A DNA stretch of 64,000 nt. Origin: an uncultured Parafilimonas sp. (lineage in GTDB: Bacteria; Bacteroidota; Bacteroidia; Chitinophagales; Chitinophagaceae). The stretch covers positions 1-64,000 of the forward strand of contig CAIRZB010000012.1 in assembly GCA_903882935.1 (NCBI GenBank), written 5' to 3'. This document shows positions 9,766 to 19,105 of this stretch, piece after piece (the first letter of the stretch is position 1; every line of letters starts with the position of its first letter). Position numbers and translations under genes: made by a program. The notes beneath the pieces are model-generated. The model was not told the origin of the DNA. It made no database searches and saw only the letters and a program-made list of their open reading frames with translations.

Positions 9766-10320
9766 TTATATTGCTTTAATTACTTTGGCAGGCACGCCAC
9801 CTACGATAGTATTGGCGGACACATCTTTTGATACGACTGCCCCTGCGGCCACCACGGCGTTTTCACCAATGGTAACACCTGGCAGTATGGTTGCGCCCGC
9901 ACCAATCCATGCATTACATTTAATCACAATGGGCTTTGCAACCAGCGCCCGCCGGTTAGCGGGTGCCAACGGGTGGTTTTCAGTAACAAGGTTTACCTTG
10001 GGGCCTATTAGCACTCGGTCTTCTATGGTAATACCACCCATGTCAAGAAAGGAGCAGGCGTGGTTGATAAACACATTTTTGCCAATGGTTATAAAGCGGC
10101 CAAAATTGGTGTAAAAGGGCGCAAACACTGTGGTGGTTTCATCCCAAGGGGTGCCTGTAATTTCCCCAAGCCGTTGTCTTATTTGTTGTACATCTGTGCT
10201 GGCATTCAGCAAAGGGGTTAACGCCAATGTGCGGTCAACAACCGCCTGAATTTCAAAATATTCAGGGTCGTTAAGGGCAATTGGCTCACCGGCCCTTAGC
10301 CGGTCAAAAATGCTTATCAT
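9766..10320 (-). CDS. Left-handed beta-helix sugar O-acetyltransferase (maltose/galactoside type)
   Basis: 184 residues, the usual length. A helical N-terminal domain containing [17 protein letters not shown] is followed by hexapeptide repeats ([23 protein letters not shown], then [31 protein letters not shown]). The catalytic His is in [13 protein letters not shown] at about 114, and the protein ends GGVPAKVIK. It transfers acetyl from acetyl-CoA to a small acceptor and acts as a trimer in the cytoplasm; the acceptor is unknown. A TACCTTTG element ends 4 nt before the ATG, suggesting its own near-leaderless promoter inside the cluster. Confidence 0.88.
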   Translation of the reverse strand: MISIFDRLRAGEPIALNDPEYFEIQAVVDRTLALTPLLNASTDVQQIRQRLGEITGTPWDETTTVFAPFYTNFGRFITIGKNVFINHACSFLDMGGITIEDRVLIGPKVNLVTENHPLAPANRRALVAKPIVIKCNAWIGAGATILPGVTIGENAVVAAGAVVSKDVSANTIVGGVPAKVIKAI

Positions 10321-10324
10321 GTTG

Positions 10325-10332
10325 CAAAGGTA
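10325..10332 (-). promoter_or_regulatory. -7 promoter element abutting the acetyltransferase start
   Basis: TACCTTTG on the minus strand matches TAnnTTTG, with only four bases before the ATG at 10320. No good -33 TTG is seen at normal spacing. Confidence 0.45.
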
Positions 10333-10420
10333 GCTTTTGCTTACGGCAGGCAGTTAACGGTTATCAAACCAATGCTTATGAAAATCAAACCAAGTGTAGG
10401 TTATTAGGTTTGGCTATGGT

Positions 10421-10822
10421 TTAAATGCCCGGTTTTCTTGCAAAGGCAATCAAATCAACATCAACCAGTGTTAAAGATAAAACCATATGCTGTACCGTTT
10501 CTTTATACTTTTTGAAATGGGGTGTTTGGATATGCAGTTTATAAGCAGCCGAATCTGCATATATTTCAAGTATGGTGATGTTTGATGGGGTGTCTTTGTC
10601 GGAAACCGCATAATACGTAAGTACACCTGCCTCTTCCGTAACCGCAGCGGCCATTTGCTCTTTTAGCGCATTTTTATATTGGTCCAGTTGTGCGGGGTCA
10701 ACACTAATTTTAGCTATTCTTACCATCTGGTGAGATTGCTGCGCCATGGAATTATTGGTTAACGTTGTAACAAAAAAAATAATTGCGGCTGCCATCTGCC
10801 ACGTTCTTGAATGTATTGACAT
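10421..10822 (-). CDS. Antibiotic biosynthesis monooxygenase (ABM/YgiN-like), secreted
   Basis: 133 residues. A signal peptide of about 27 residues ends SMAQQ. It is followed by an ABM ferredoxin-like domain: RIAKISVDPAQLDQYKNAL, EAGVLTYYAVSD and ILEIYADSAAYKLHIQTPHFKKY. Family members are often cofactor-free quinol or anthrone oxygenases and dimerise. Export is unusual for the enzyme class but common for Bacteroidota copies. It lies 28 bp downstream of the AraC regulator gene and probably shares its transcript. Confidence 0.85.
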   Translation of the reverse strand: MSIHSRTWQMAAAIIFFVTTLTNNSMAQQSHQMVRIAKISVDPAQLDQYKNALKEQMAAAVTEEAGVLTYYAVSDKDTPSNITILEIYADSAAYKLHIQTPHFKKYKETVQHMVLSLTLVDVDLIAFARKPGI

Positions 10823-10850
10823 AAGTGTAATTTTAGCAGAATATTGGGTT

Positions 10851-11738
10851 TCAAGCCTTATTATTCAAGCCCTCACGCACAAAAGTAGGCGCTGCCCCAG
10901 TTTTACGTTTAAAAAAGTTATTGAAATAGCTGGGGTATTCAAAGCCAAGTGCATAGGCAATATCGGCAACGTTCCAGTTTGTATGTTGCAAAAGTGCTGT
11001 TGCTTCAGTGGCAATACGATGGGCAATGTGTTCGGTGGTTGGTTTGCCGGTTATTTGCTTTACCGCACGGTTAAGGTAGTTAACATGCACGCCAAGGCTT
11101 GTAGCGAAGTCTCGGGCTGAGCGCAGTGTAAGTGGCTTGTCTATGGTTTCGATTGGGAACTGCCTTTCCAACAATTCCAAAAAAACCGATGCAATACGGG
11201 ATAAAGCGTTTTTAGCAGGCTCATAATTTTCCAACGGCTGCAGCTTCATTGCTTCATGCAGTATCAGGTTAATATAATTGCGCATCACATCGTCTTTGTA
11301 GGCATATGCTGTTTTTTGTTCTTCTATCATTTTACAAAACAAACTATTCAGAAACGCCCGTTGACTTTCTGTTATTTGCAGCACAGGGGTGCCGCCTATT
11401 TTAAACAACGGCGATTGCTGAAGGCTCTGCGGACCGTTGTTTAATTGCAGAAAGTTTTCGGAGAATAGGCAGGTGTACCCTACGTAGGCCGAAGATATAG
11501 TTTGCCATGAATACGGGATATGTGGGTTGCCGAAAAACAGGATGGTGCCATCCATGTCAAAACTCCTATCGGCATAGTTAATGATGCTTTTGCCGGTGGT
11601 AAGGCAAATTTTATAAAAATCCTTCCTGCTGTAGGTGCGCACGGCGTTACTGTCGGCTTCAATTTGAAACACGTTAAAACCTTTTAGCTTCAGCTCATTG
11701 TTAAAAGGTGAAAGTAAACGACTGTTTTGGGGTGCCAT
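10851..11738 (-). CDS. AraC-family transcriptional regulator
   Basis: 295 residues. The N-terminal half, with YSWQTISSAYVGYTCLFSENFL, is a cupin-like sensing domain. The C-terminal 100 residues carry two helix-turn-helix motifs: SARDFATSLGVHVNYLNRAVK, then NVADIAYALGFEYPSYFNNFFKRKTG, the classic AraC signature. It is the first gene of the five-gene minus-strand run and so is the likely regulator of that cluster. A TAGCTTTA box ends 4 nt before the ATG. The inducer is unknown. Confidence 0.9.
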   Translation of the reverse strand: MAPQNSRLLSPFNNELKLKGFNVFQIEADSNAVRTYSRKDFYKICLTTGKSIINYADRSFDMDGTILFFGNPHIPYSWQTISSAYVGYTCLFSENFLQLNNGPQSLQQSPLFKIGGTPVLQITESQRAFLNSLFCKMIEEQKTAYAYKDDVMRNYINLILHEAMKLQPLENYEPAKNALSRIASVFLELLERQFPIETIDKPLTLRSARDFATSLGVHVNYLNRAVKQITGKPTTEHIAHRIATEATALLQHTNWNVADIAYALGFEYPSYFNNFFKRKTGAAPTFVREGLNNKA

Positions 11739-11811
11739 ACCGTAAAGCTATGAAAATGACAACATTTCCACCCGCATCATTGTGCTGTTGGGGCTTTAAA
11801 TATATTGCCAG

Positions 11812-13089
11812 TTAGCTGCCAAACCTGTCGTGGTAGGCTTTCTCCAGCATTTCCTGTTGGCTGGGGTGGGCAATGCTTATCAGTGCTTTTGCGCGTTGCT
11901 TTAAGTTTTTGCCGTACAGGTTTACCTGCCCGTATTCGGTTACCACCCAATGCACATGGCCCCTGGTGGTTACCACGCCTGCGCCCTCTTTTAAAAAAGG
12001 TACAATGCGCGACAAGCCCTTGGAAGTAACAGAGGGCAATGCAATAATAGGCTTGCCGTCATCGCTTAACCCTGCGCCGCGTATAAAATCCATCTGCCCG
12101 CCAATGCCCGAATACTGGTAGGTGCCAATGCTGTCGGCGCAAACCTGGCCTGTTAGGTCAATCTCAATGGCACTGTTAATAGCGGCCACCTTTGGGTTTT
12201 GGCGTATAATGCTGGTATCATTCACATAACTAATCTCCATCACCCTTATGGCAGGGTTGTCGTCCACAAAATCGTACAGTTTACGGGTGCCCGCCATAAA
12301 GCCGGTAACGGTACGGCCACGGTTTAGCTTTTTTAGGCTGTTGTTAATCACGCCCGACTCAATCAGCGGTATTACCCCGTCGCTCATCATTTCGGTATGT
12401 ATGCCAAGGTTTTTGTGGTTTGTTAGGTTGGCAAGCACTTGGTCGGGTATGCCGCCGATGCCCAGCTGCAGGGTGGCACCGTCTTCTATCAACGAAGCAA
12501 CGTTGTAGCCAATTTTTTCAATCACTGGGCTGTTGCTGCCCGAATAGTCAAGCACCGGCAGTTCTGCCGCATGCCACACAAATGAGTGTATTTTGCTTAC
12601 ATGTATAAAACCTTCACCGTGCGTCCTGGGCATACGTGGGTTAACCTGCGCAACAATGTAACGCGCCACATCAACAGCAGCCCTGGCAATATCCACAGAA
12701 GTACCCAGCGAGCAATAACCGTGTGCGTCTGGCGGCGATACACTTATCATGGCTACATCAGGCGGCAATATATTTTTTCTAAAAAGGCGGGGTATTTCGC
12801 TTAAAAATATGGGTACGTAGTCGCCATGGCCGCTATTGGCTACCGCCCTCGTGGCGGCCGATACAAAGAGCGAATTGAAAAAAAAGCTTTTATGCAGGTG
12901 GGGTAAATTAAACTCAACATCCCCCAAGGTGGTTATACTCACCAATTCCACAGCGCTTAGCTCGGCATGCCTGTTTTGTAAGGCTTGCACAAGTGCCATC
13001 GGCGTGGCTGCACTGCCATGTATAAAAACCCTTTGGCCGCTCTGTATCGGTTTTACGGCTTCTTCGGGGGTGATGTATGTTATTTCCAT
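11812..13089 (-). CDS. Acetyl-CoA hydrolase / 4-hydroxybutyrate CoA-transferase family protein
   Basis: 425 residues, full length for the CoA-transferase family I (ACH/4HB-CoAT) group. Visible features are GQRVFIHGSAATPMALVQAL near the start, MISVSPPDAHGYCSLGTSVD, LQLGIGGIPDQVL, and QVCADSIGTYQYSGIGGQMDFIRGA near residue 335. The last block, followed by ALPS and VTEYG, is the CoA-binding signature. The Glu that forms the glutamyl-CoA intermediate is expected near MSDGVIPLIESG. It should exchange CoA between acetyl-CoA or acetate and another acyl acid in the cytoplasm. The exact acids cannot be told. Confidence 0.88.
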   Translation of the reverse strand: MEITYITPEEAVKPIQSGQRVFIHGSAATPMALVQALQNRHAELSAVELVSITTLGDVEFNLPHLHKSFFFNSLFVSAATRAVANSGHGDYVPIFLSEIPRLFRKNILPPDVAMISVSPPDAHGYCSLGTSVDIARAAVDVARYIVAQVNPRMPRTHGEGFIHVSKIHSFVWHAAELPVLDYSGSNSPVIEKIGYNVASLIEDGATLQLGIGGIPDQVLANLTNHKNLGIHTEMMSDGVIPLIESGVINNSLKKLNRGRTVTGFMAGTRKLYDFVDDNPAIRVMEISYVNDTSIIRQNPKVAAINSAIEIDLTGQVCADSIGTYQYSGIGGQMDFIRGAGLSDDGKPIIALPSVTSKGLSRIVPFLKEGAGVVTTRGHVHWVVTEYGQVNLYGKNLKQRAKALISIAHPSQQEMLEKAYHDRFGS

Positions 13090-13182
13090 GTTTTATAAAG
13101 CATCAATTTGCAGCAAATTTGGTGTTATGCAGTAAGGGAATACATGACGATTGTCATGTTGTTTGTTGATTATTGCAACCAG

Positions 13183-13857
13183 TTATTTTACATACTCCCT
13201 TGCCCCAAACAGTAAACTGCCAATCCGCACCATGGTGCTTCCCTCGCTAACAGCTATGGCATAATCACCGCTCATGCCCATAGAAAGCACCGACAATTTT
13301 TGGCCATCAGGCTGCCCGGCGGAAAACTTGTCGTATAGCGATTTTAAAAGCCTAAACTCCCCCCGTACTTTCTCTTTATCTTCCGTAAAAGATGCCATAC
13401 CCATCAGGCCTATTACCCTAACGTTGGCCAATTGGTGCAATTCGTTCACATTCGTAGCCATTAACGTTTCTTCATCAAACCCAAACTTTGTTTCTTCCTG
13501 GGCTATATGCACTTGCAACAGGCAATTAATAATGCGCCCTGCTTTTGCGGCCTGCTTGTTAATTTCCTGCAACAGTTTCAGGCTGTCAACCCCGTGTATT
13601 AAATGCACAAAAGGGGCTATCATTTTTACTTTGTTACTTTGCAAGTGGCCAATAAAATGCCAGCGGATGTCTTTCGGCAGTTGGGCTTGCTTATCCACCA
13701 GCTCCTGCACGTAGTTTTCACCAAAATCGCGTTGGCCAAGGTTATACATGGCCTCTATGTCTTCTGCCGGTTTTGTTTTGCTAACGGCTACCAGCGTAAC
13801 ATGTTTTTCTGCCAGTTCCTTGCTTATGGTATTGTATGCCTCTGTATTAACCGCCAT
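13183..13857 (-). CDS. yggS: YggS/PROSC family PLP-binding protein
   Basis: 224 residues starting MAVNTEAYN. An upstream start would lie on the far side of a TACCTTTG promoter element, so the ATG at 13857 is chosen. The PLP Schiff-base lysine is Lys27 in LVAVSKTKP. The family hallmarks GQRDFGENYVQEL, WHFIGHLQSNK, LLQVHIAQEETKFG and MGMSGDYAIAVSEGSTMVRIG are all present. The family maintains vitamin B6 and amino-acid balance as a PLP carrier rather than an enzyme. It is cytoplasmic and apparently monocistronic. Confidence 0.95.
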   Translation of the reverse strand: MAVNTEAYNTISKELAEKHVTLVAVSKTKPAEDIEAMYNLGQRDFGENYVQELVDKQAQLPKDIRWHFIGHLQSNKVKMIAPFVHLIHGVDSLKLLQEINKQAAKAGRIINCLLQVHIAQEETKFGFDEETLMATNVNELHQLANVRVIGLMGMASFTEDKEKVRGEFRLLKSLYDKFSAGQPDGQKLSVLSMGMSGDYAIAVSEGSTMVRIGSLLFGAREYVK

Positions 13858-13871
13858 GCTGTTGTTTTGCA

Positions 13872-13879
13872 CAAAGGTA
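13872..13879 (-). promoter_or_regulatory. -7 promoter element of yggS
   Basis: TACCTTTG on the minus strand, 14 nt before the yggS ATG. It argues against translation from the start 60 nt further upstream. Confidence 0.5.
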
Positions 13880-13915
13880 CGCGCACCGCTTACACCAGCG
13901 TGGTTGCTACCATAC

Positions 13916-13960
13916 AAAAAGCCCCGAATAAAAAAGATGCACTTTTACGTTCGGGGCCGT
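13916..13960 (-). terminator. Intrinsic terminator of the VWA lipoprotein gene
   Basis: On the minus strand GCCCCGAA pairs with TTCGGGGC, with an inner AAAAG/CTTTT stem, followed by TTTTT. It lies between the VWA gene stop (13983) and yggS. Confidence 0.75.
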
Positions 13961-13982
13961 TTGTAGCGTCAAAGCAAATTAT

Positions 13983-15173
13983 TTACCTACCGGCATATTT
14001 GGTAATAAGCCGCACCATCAAGTTATTTAGATATTCCACGGTGTATTTGCCCACGGTGGGGGTAATATGGTTATCGCCAACGCCGCTGTCGTTAGTTAGA
14101 AAGGTGTAGGTGCCGTTGGTGGCAAGGGCCATAAACCGCATTAAAAACTCTGTGGGTTTGTCAACCCCGCTGGCGGTTATGGGTATTATCATAATGCCTT
14201 TTTCTGCCGCTTTTTGTATGCTGCTGTGTAGCAGGTCTAAATTGCTTTGCGCATTGTGGGGCGGTGCATCCAACACCAAAAATAATATACGTGCTTTGGC
14301 ATCTGTGCTCCAATGTTGTTGCAATGCAGCCTCCAAGGCCTCATCCACTGCTTCGGGGTAGTCGCCACCGCCGTCTGCGCTTTGCTGTTTAACAAAACTT
14401 ACAAGGTCGCCCTTGCTGGCAGTAAAATCATACGGTTTGGTAATGTAGGCATCGCCCGAGTTGCGGTCGCGGTAAAATACGGCACCGTAATGCAGCTTGT
14501 CGTACCCCAATTGTTGTTCTGTGCGGTCAAGCACGTTGTACAGTTCGTTTTTAAGATACTCCATTTCGTCGCCCATGCTGCCGGTAGCATCCACCACCAG
14601 CATAATATCAACCGCGTTTTTTTCAACAGCAGCTACCGGAAGGGTAACTGGAACATCCGTTGTGGCTAGCGAAAGGTTGCCGCTGGTATAATCAGTGCCA
14701 TTGTAATGTACTTGCCATGTTAAATTGGCAAATGGTTTTTCTGCCGAAAAAACCGGCAAAAAGCGGGCTGTGCCAAATTTATTGGTGCGGCACACCCAGT
14801 AAATGCTGTCACTGTTTTTTATGTTAACCACTGCATCAGCAACTGGGTTACCATTGGCATCGCGTACGGTAAAATTCCAGCGCGCCGTGCAGGCAAAACC
14901 CCAAGCTTTTTGCGCTGCGGCAAAGGTATCGTTGCCCATAAGGGCTAGCCAAAAATCCCAGTTATCGTGGTCATTCCATTCCCCTGCGGTCAATACACCT
15001 GCCGTATGGTGCACTGTGTCGCCAGTGCTGTTGGATGATCCGCCGCCGCCCGATGATAGGGTACCTGGAGTAGTGCTATAGCTGCCGCCGCTGGCACCAC
15101 CCGCAGTTTTATTGCAAGAGGCTAAAACAAAAGCTATTAGGGTAAGGGATAAAAGAAGGTGCAAGCATTTCAT
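13983..15173 (-). CDS. VWA-domain lipoprotein
   Basis: 396 residues from the ATG at 15173. The lipoprotein signal ends in LASC with Cys20, and a Gly/Ser/Thr-rich tether follows. Residues about 90-190 contain FTVRDANGNPVADAVVNIK, a carboxypeptidase-regulatory-like beta domain. The VWA domain starts at VDIMLVVDATGSMGDEME, with the metal-ion site DxTGS in place of the usual DxSxS. LFLVLDAPPHN and GIMIIPITASG are further VWA strands. It should be anchored in a membrane facing the periplasm or surface and bind a partner through the metal site. No neighbour gives a function. Confidence 0.85.
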   Translation of the reverse strand: MKCLHLLLSLTLIAFVLASCNKTAGGASGGSYSTTPGTLSSGGGGSSNSTGDTVHHTAGVLTAGEWNDHDNWDFWLALMGNDTFAAAQKAWGFACTARWNFTVRDANGNPVADAVVNIKNSDSIYWVCRTNKFGTARFLPVFSAEKPFANLTWQVHYNGTDYTSGNLSLATTDVPVTLPVAAVEKNAVDIMLVVDATGSMGDEMEYLKNELYNVLDRTEQQLGYDKLHYGAVFYRDRNSGDAYITKPYDFTASKGDLVSFVKQQSADGGGDYPEAVDEALEAALQQHWSTDAKARILFLVLDAPPHNAQSNLDLLHSSIQKAAEKGIMIIPITASGVDKPTEFLMRFMALATNGTYTFLTNDSGVGDNHITPTVGKYTVEYLNNLMVRLITKYAGR

Positions 15174-15413
15174 AACACTGTATTTTTTGGTACTGACCAT
15201 TGGGAAAGTAGTTTTGTTGCATAGAGGGTGGGGTTTGTTTAAATAAACCAGATATTTTTTAGGGTTTGTGGTATGGTTGCAGGCTTTGCGGCTTTTTCTG
15301 CTAACCCACCCAGCCCCCAACGTTGCTAATTTGCCAAATATACCAGCGATTGGCATTTACCTTTTGATATTTTGTATACTTCATGTAGGTTTGTTGCGAT
15401 TTAAAAAACAAGC

Positions 15414-17897
15414 ATGAAGAAATTCAACTGGAAAAGCCTTTTGCCGCACGCCATTGCGGTGGTTATATTTTTAATGGTGGCAATAGTGTACTGTAAACCT
15501 GCCCTTGAAGGCAAAGTGCTTAACCAATCGGATGTAAACCAATGGAAAAGCATGGCCGCGCAGAGTTTTAAGTATAAGGAAACGCATGGCCATTTCCCTT
15601 TATGGACAAACAGTTCCTTTGGCGGTATGCCCGCTTACCAAATAGCCATGGAGAGCAGTAACCCTTTTTCAACCGGTTACCTGCACAGCCTGTTTACGTT
15701 GTTCCTGCCTAAACCCATCAACTTCTTCTTTCTAATGTGCTTGTCGTTTTATTTTTTAACGCAGGTACTTAGGGTAGACTACCGGTTGGGTATACTGGGC
15801 GGTATTTCATATGCCTATGCATCTTTTACACCCATTATAGTAACCGTTGGGCACGATACCCAGGCGTTGGCTTTGGGCTATGTGCCAGCCTTGCTGGGTG
15901 CCGTGTTTTTAGTTTTTCAAAAAAAATATTGGGTGGGCGGTTCCTTGGCTGCCATATTTACCAGCTTGCTGGTGGGGCAAAACCACCCTCAGGTAGCCTA
16001 TTACCTCATTATCATTTTAGGCTTTGCATCCGTGGCTTATTTAATAAGTTGGGTGCGTAAAAAGGAGTTTAAGCATATTTTTCTGTCGTTTTTTATATTG
16101 GGTGTTGCCAGTTTACTGGGTGCTGCGGTAAATATGGTAACCTTAGCTACCACGTTAGACTTTTCAAAGGCCACCATGCGTAACGGCACACTTAATTTGG
16201 ATACCTCCGGCAAGGCCACCAGGCAGTCGGGCGGGCTACCTATCAACTACGCGTTTCAATGGAGCTATGGCAAGGTGGAGACCTTTACTTTATTAGTGCC
16301 AAACATATATGGCGGTTCAGCCGGCGAATTGGGTGCCGACAGCCATATAGCCAAAGCGGCGGTGGAAAAAGGCGTACCCGACGACCAAGCGGAAAATATT
16401 GCCAAAACACTCTCTGGCGAAAGCTACTGGGGTACACAGCCTGGTACCTCAGGGCCGGTGTATGTGGGTGCTATGATGTGCTTTTTGTTTTTGTTTGGGT
16501 TGATTTATTTAAGGGGTTTTGACAAATGGTGGATGCTGGCGGCCTGCGTATTTGCCGTATTACTCAGCTGGGGCAGCAATTTGATGGGTTTTAACAGCTT
16601 TTTGTTTGAGCACCTGCCCTTATACAACAAATTTCGTGCGCCTACCATGGCATTGGTAATACCCCAGTTTCTGTTTCCGTTGTTGGGCGTGCTTGCATTA
16701 CAACAGTTTGTTTTTGCTGAAACAGACAAAGCCTACGCTTGGAAAAAGCTGCGTGTTACCGGCTTGGTAATGGCAGGCATATTTTTAATCGTAGGCTTTT
16801 TGTACACGAGTTTTGACTATAAATCGGCTAACGACCCAAGGGGCATAGTGGCAAACTTAACCCAAGGCATGGGGGGCAACCAAGAGGTTGCCAATGCCAT
16901 GTACAAATCCTTTAGAGAAGACAGGCAAGCGCAATTTGGCGCGGATATTTTACGCTCCGTTTTATTTGCAGGCTTGGCATTTTTGGTATTGTGGCTGTTG
17001 GTGATTAATAAAATAAAACCACTGGTTGGGTTGCTCGCATTGGTGGTGGTTGGCTCCGTAGACGTGCTTGCGGAGGGTAGGAGATACCTGAATGATGACC
17101 GCTTTGCTGACGCCGAGGAAGTGGCCAATTCATTTGAACAACCATCTGCCCTTGACCAGCAAATATTGGCCGATAAGGGATTTTACAGGGTTTTGAACAT
17201 GACCACTGATTATTTTCAGGATGCCTACACATCATACCACCACAATGCCATTGGGGGGTACAGCCCCGCTAAGCTGAGCATTGTGGAAGACCTGCTGAAT
17301 TACCAGTTGCGCAACGGCCAATCGATGAATGTGCAGGTACTAAATATGCTAAATACCAAATATGTGATTGTGCCTGGCCAGAAAGGACAGCCGATGGTAC
17401 AGCAAAACCCCGATGCCTTGGGCAACTGTTGGTTTGTGAAATCAGTAGAGTTTGTGAAAGGCCCCGCCGAAGCGATGGAGGCGTTGAACAAATTTAGCCC
17501 TAAAGACACGGCCATTATTGAGGAAGCATTTGAGGCGCAAATACCGTTTACACCATCTGCCGATACAGCAGCGCAAATAAAATTGGAGAAAAACGATAAC
17601 GACCTTATTACTTACACCAGCAGTTCAAAAACCAACCAACTGGCCATATTTAGTGAAATATTTTACGACCGTGGCTGGAAGGCGTATGTCGACGACAAAG
17701 AATACCCCATTATTAAGGCCGATTACGCGTTAAGGGCTTTGGCACTGCCTGCCGGTGACCATAAAATACGGTTTGAATTTAAACCGGCATCTTATTACAG
17801 CAGCTCGGCCATTGCAAATTTGGCTTCCATCTTAATTTGGCTGTCTGTTATCGGGGCGGTTGTTGTAACGGTGAGGAAAAAGAAAGTGTTGGCGTAA
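15414..17897 (+). CDS. YfhO-family multispanning membrane protein
   Basis: 827 residues. The N-terminal two thirds hold about a dozen hydrophobic segments (for example HAIAVVIFLMVAIVY and ILGGISYAYASFTPIIV), with a last one near the C-terminus (LASILIWLSVIGAVVVTV). Between them is a soluble domain with LLNYQLRNGQSMNVQVLNML and FYDRGWKAYVDDKEYPI, which are typical of YfhO proteins. Members resemble GT-C glycosyltransferases and some glycosylate cell-envelope polymers, but substrate here is unknown. It is inner-membrane and stands alone on the plus strand between divergent and unrelated genes. Confidence 0.88.
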   Translation: MKKFNWKSLLPHAIAVVIFLMVAIVYCKPALEGKVLNQSDVNQWKSMAAQSFKYKETHGHFPLWTNSSFGGMPAYQIAMESSNPFSTGYLHSLFTLFLPKPINFFFLMCLSFYFLTQVLRVDYRLGILGGISYAYASFTPIIVTVGHDTQALALGYVPALLGAVFLVFQKKYWVGGSLAAIFTSLLVGQNHPQVAYYLIIILGFASVAYLISWVRKKEFKHIFLSFFILGVASLLGAAVNMVTLATTLDFSKATMRNGTLNLDTSGKATRQSGGLPINYAFQWSYGKVETFTLLVPNIYGGSAGELGADSHIAKAAVEKGVPDDQAENIAKTLSGESYWGTQPGTSGPVYVGAMMCFLFLFGLIYLRGFDKWWMLAACVFAVLLSWGSNLMGFNSFLFEHLPLYNKFRAPTMALVIPQFLFPLLGVLALQQFVFAETDKAYAWKKLRVTGLVMAGIFLIVGFLYTSFDYKSANDPRGIVANLTQGMGGNQEVANAMYKSFREDRQAQFGADILRSVLFAGLAFLVLWLLVINKIKPLVGLLALVVVGSVDVLAEGRRYLNDDRFADAEEVANSFEQPSALDQQILADKGFYRVLNMTTDYFQDAYTSYHHNAIGGYSPAKLSIVEDLLNYQLRNGQSMNVQVLNMLNTKYVIVPGQKGQPMVQQNPDALGNCWFVKSVEFVKGPAEAMEALNKFSPKDTAIIEEAFEAQIPFTPSADTAAQIKLEKNDNDLITYTSSSKTNQLAIFSEIFYDRGWKAYVDDKEYPIIKADYALRALALPAGDHKIRFEFKPASYYSSSAIANLASILIWLSVIGAVVVTVRKKKVLA

Positions 17898-18137
17898 AAG
17901 GCCAGCAGCGAACGGTGAAACTTAATATAAACACAGTTTATACAACCGCAAAAACGGCGGGTAGCTGTTTTGTAAATAGGTAGATGGTTTGGCTTTTAGC
18001 TAGGCAGAACAGAGGCCTTTAACCAATTGTGTTAAAGTGTTTACGTGGCAGGCCAATGAACAATGAATCCCTTTTCTCGATTTGCATTTTTTCAACCGTG
18101 TCCTAAAATCAGCGTTCCGAACGCCCAAATTTTTTTG

Positions 18138-19088
18138 ATGAAAATAGTAGTTACAGACGGATATGCACTCAACCCCGGCGACCTTGATTGGCAAGGCATT
18201 GAGGCTTTGGGAAATGTAACCGTGTATGACAGAACTCCGGCCAGTTTGGTAGCCGAGCGGTGTGCGGGTGCCGATATAATACTCACCAACAAAACGCCCA
18301 TCACTAAGGAAACGATAGCCATGTTGGGCAACACTAAACTCATCAGCGTGCTAGCCACAGGGTATAACATTGTTGACACGGTAGCGGCCAAAGAAAAAGG
18401 TATAGTGGTTTGCAACGTGCCTGGGTACAGTACCGCCTCGGTGGCGCAACAAACCTTTGCCCTGTTGCTTGAACTGATAAACCAAACAGGTAGGTATGCC
18501 GCATCGGTGGCAAATGGCGACTGGGTAAAATGTGCCGACTGGACTTACAGCATTGCCCCGGTTACCGAATTGGCAGATAAAACGATGGGTTTGGTAGGTT
18601 TTGGCAATATAGGCAGGCAAACCGCCCAAGTTGCGGCGGCGCTGGGTATGAAGCTGCGCTACCACACCCCAAATAAAAAGGATGATGTTGATTTTGCCGA
18701 ATATTCTACCATAGAAGAATTGTTTGCACAAAGCGATGTGGTATCGTTACACTGCCCCGCAACACCCACCAACAGCAAATTTGTAAATGCGGAATTGTTG
18801 GTTTTAATGAAGCCATCGGCTTACATCATAAACACCGCAAGGGGCCAGTTGATTGACGAAACAGCACTGGCGGAGGCCTTAAACAACCACCGTATAGCCG
18901 GTGCAGGCTTGGATGTGCTGTCAACGGAGCCTCCTATGGCAAACAACCCGTTGCTTACTGCAGCAAACTGCATTATCACCCCTCATATTGCCTGGGGTAC
19001 CAAGGAGGCAAGGCTGCGGGTAATGGCTATTACTGCCAAAAATATTCAAGCTTTTAAACAAGGCCTGCCGGTTAATGTGGTGGGGTAA
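18138..19088 (+). CDS. D-2-hydroxyacid dehydrogenase (NAD-dependent, glycerate-dehydrogenase-like)
   Basis: 316 residues from the ATG at 18138; the 25 extra upstream residues do not fit the family. The N-terminal catalytic half has NKTPITKETIAML and ISVLATGYNIVD. The NAD-binding loop is GLVGFGNIGRQTAQ (GxGxxG) near residue 150. Catalytic residues are visible as the Arg in NTARGQLIDE, the Glu in STEPPMANNPLL and the His in ITPHIAW. It reduces a 2-oxoacid, or oxidises the D-hydroxyacid, in the cytoplasm. Hydroxypyruvate or glyoxylate are the likely substrates by similarity. Confidence 0.9.
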   Translation: MKIVVTDGYALNPGDLDWQGIEALGNVTVYDRTPASLVAERCAGADIILTNKTPITKETIAMLGNTKLISVLATGYNIVDTVAAKEKGIVVCNVPGYSTASVAQQTFALLLELINQTGRYAASVANGDWVKCADWTYSIAPVTELADKTMGLVGFGNIGRQTAQVAAALGMKLRYHTPNKKDDVDFAEYSTIEELFAQSDVVSLHCPATPTNSKFVNAELLVLMKPSAYIINTARGQLIDETALAEALNNHRIAGAGLDVLSTEPPMANNPLLTAANCIITPHIAWGTKEARLRVMAITAKNIQAFKQGLPVNVVG

Positions 19089-19105
19089 AAAGTTTAACAG
19101 CCAAT

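Noticed and set aside
8807-13857. Whole minus-strand block as a biosynthetic or defence island
   Set aside because: The genes are ordinary single-domain enzymes, there are no mobility genes or composition shift, and the CoA-transferase and yggS genes have their own signals.
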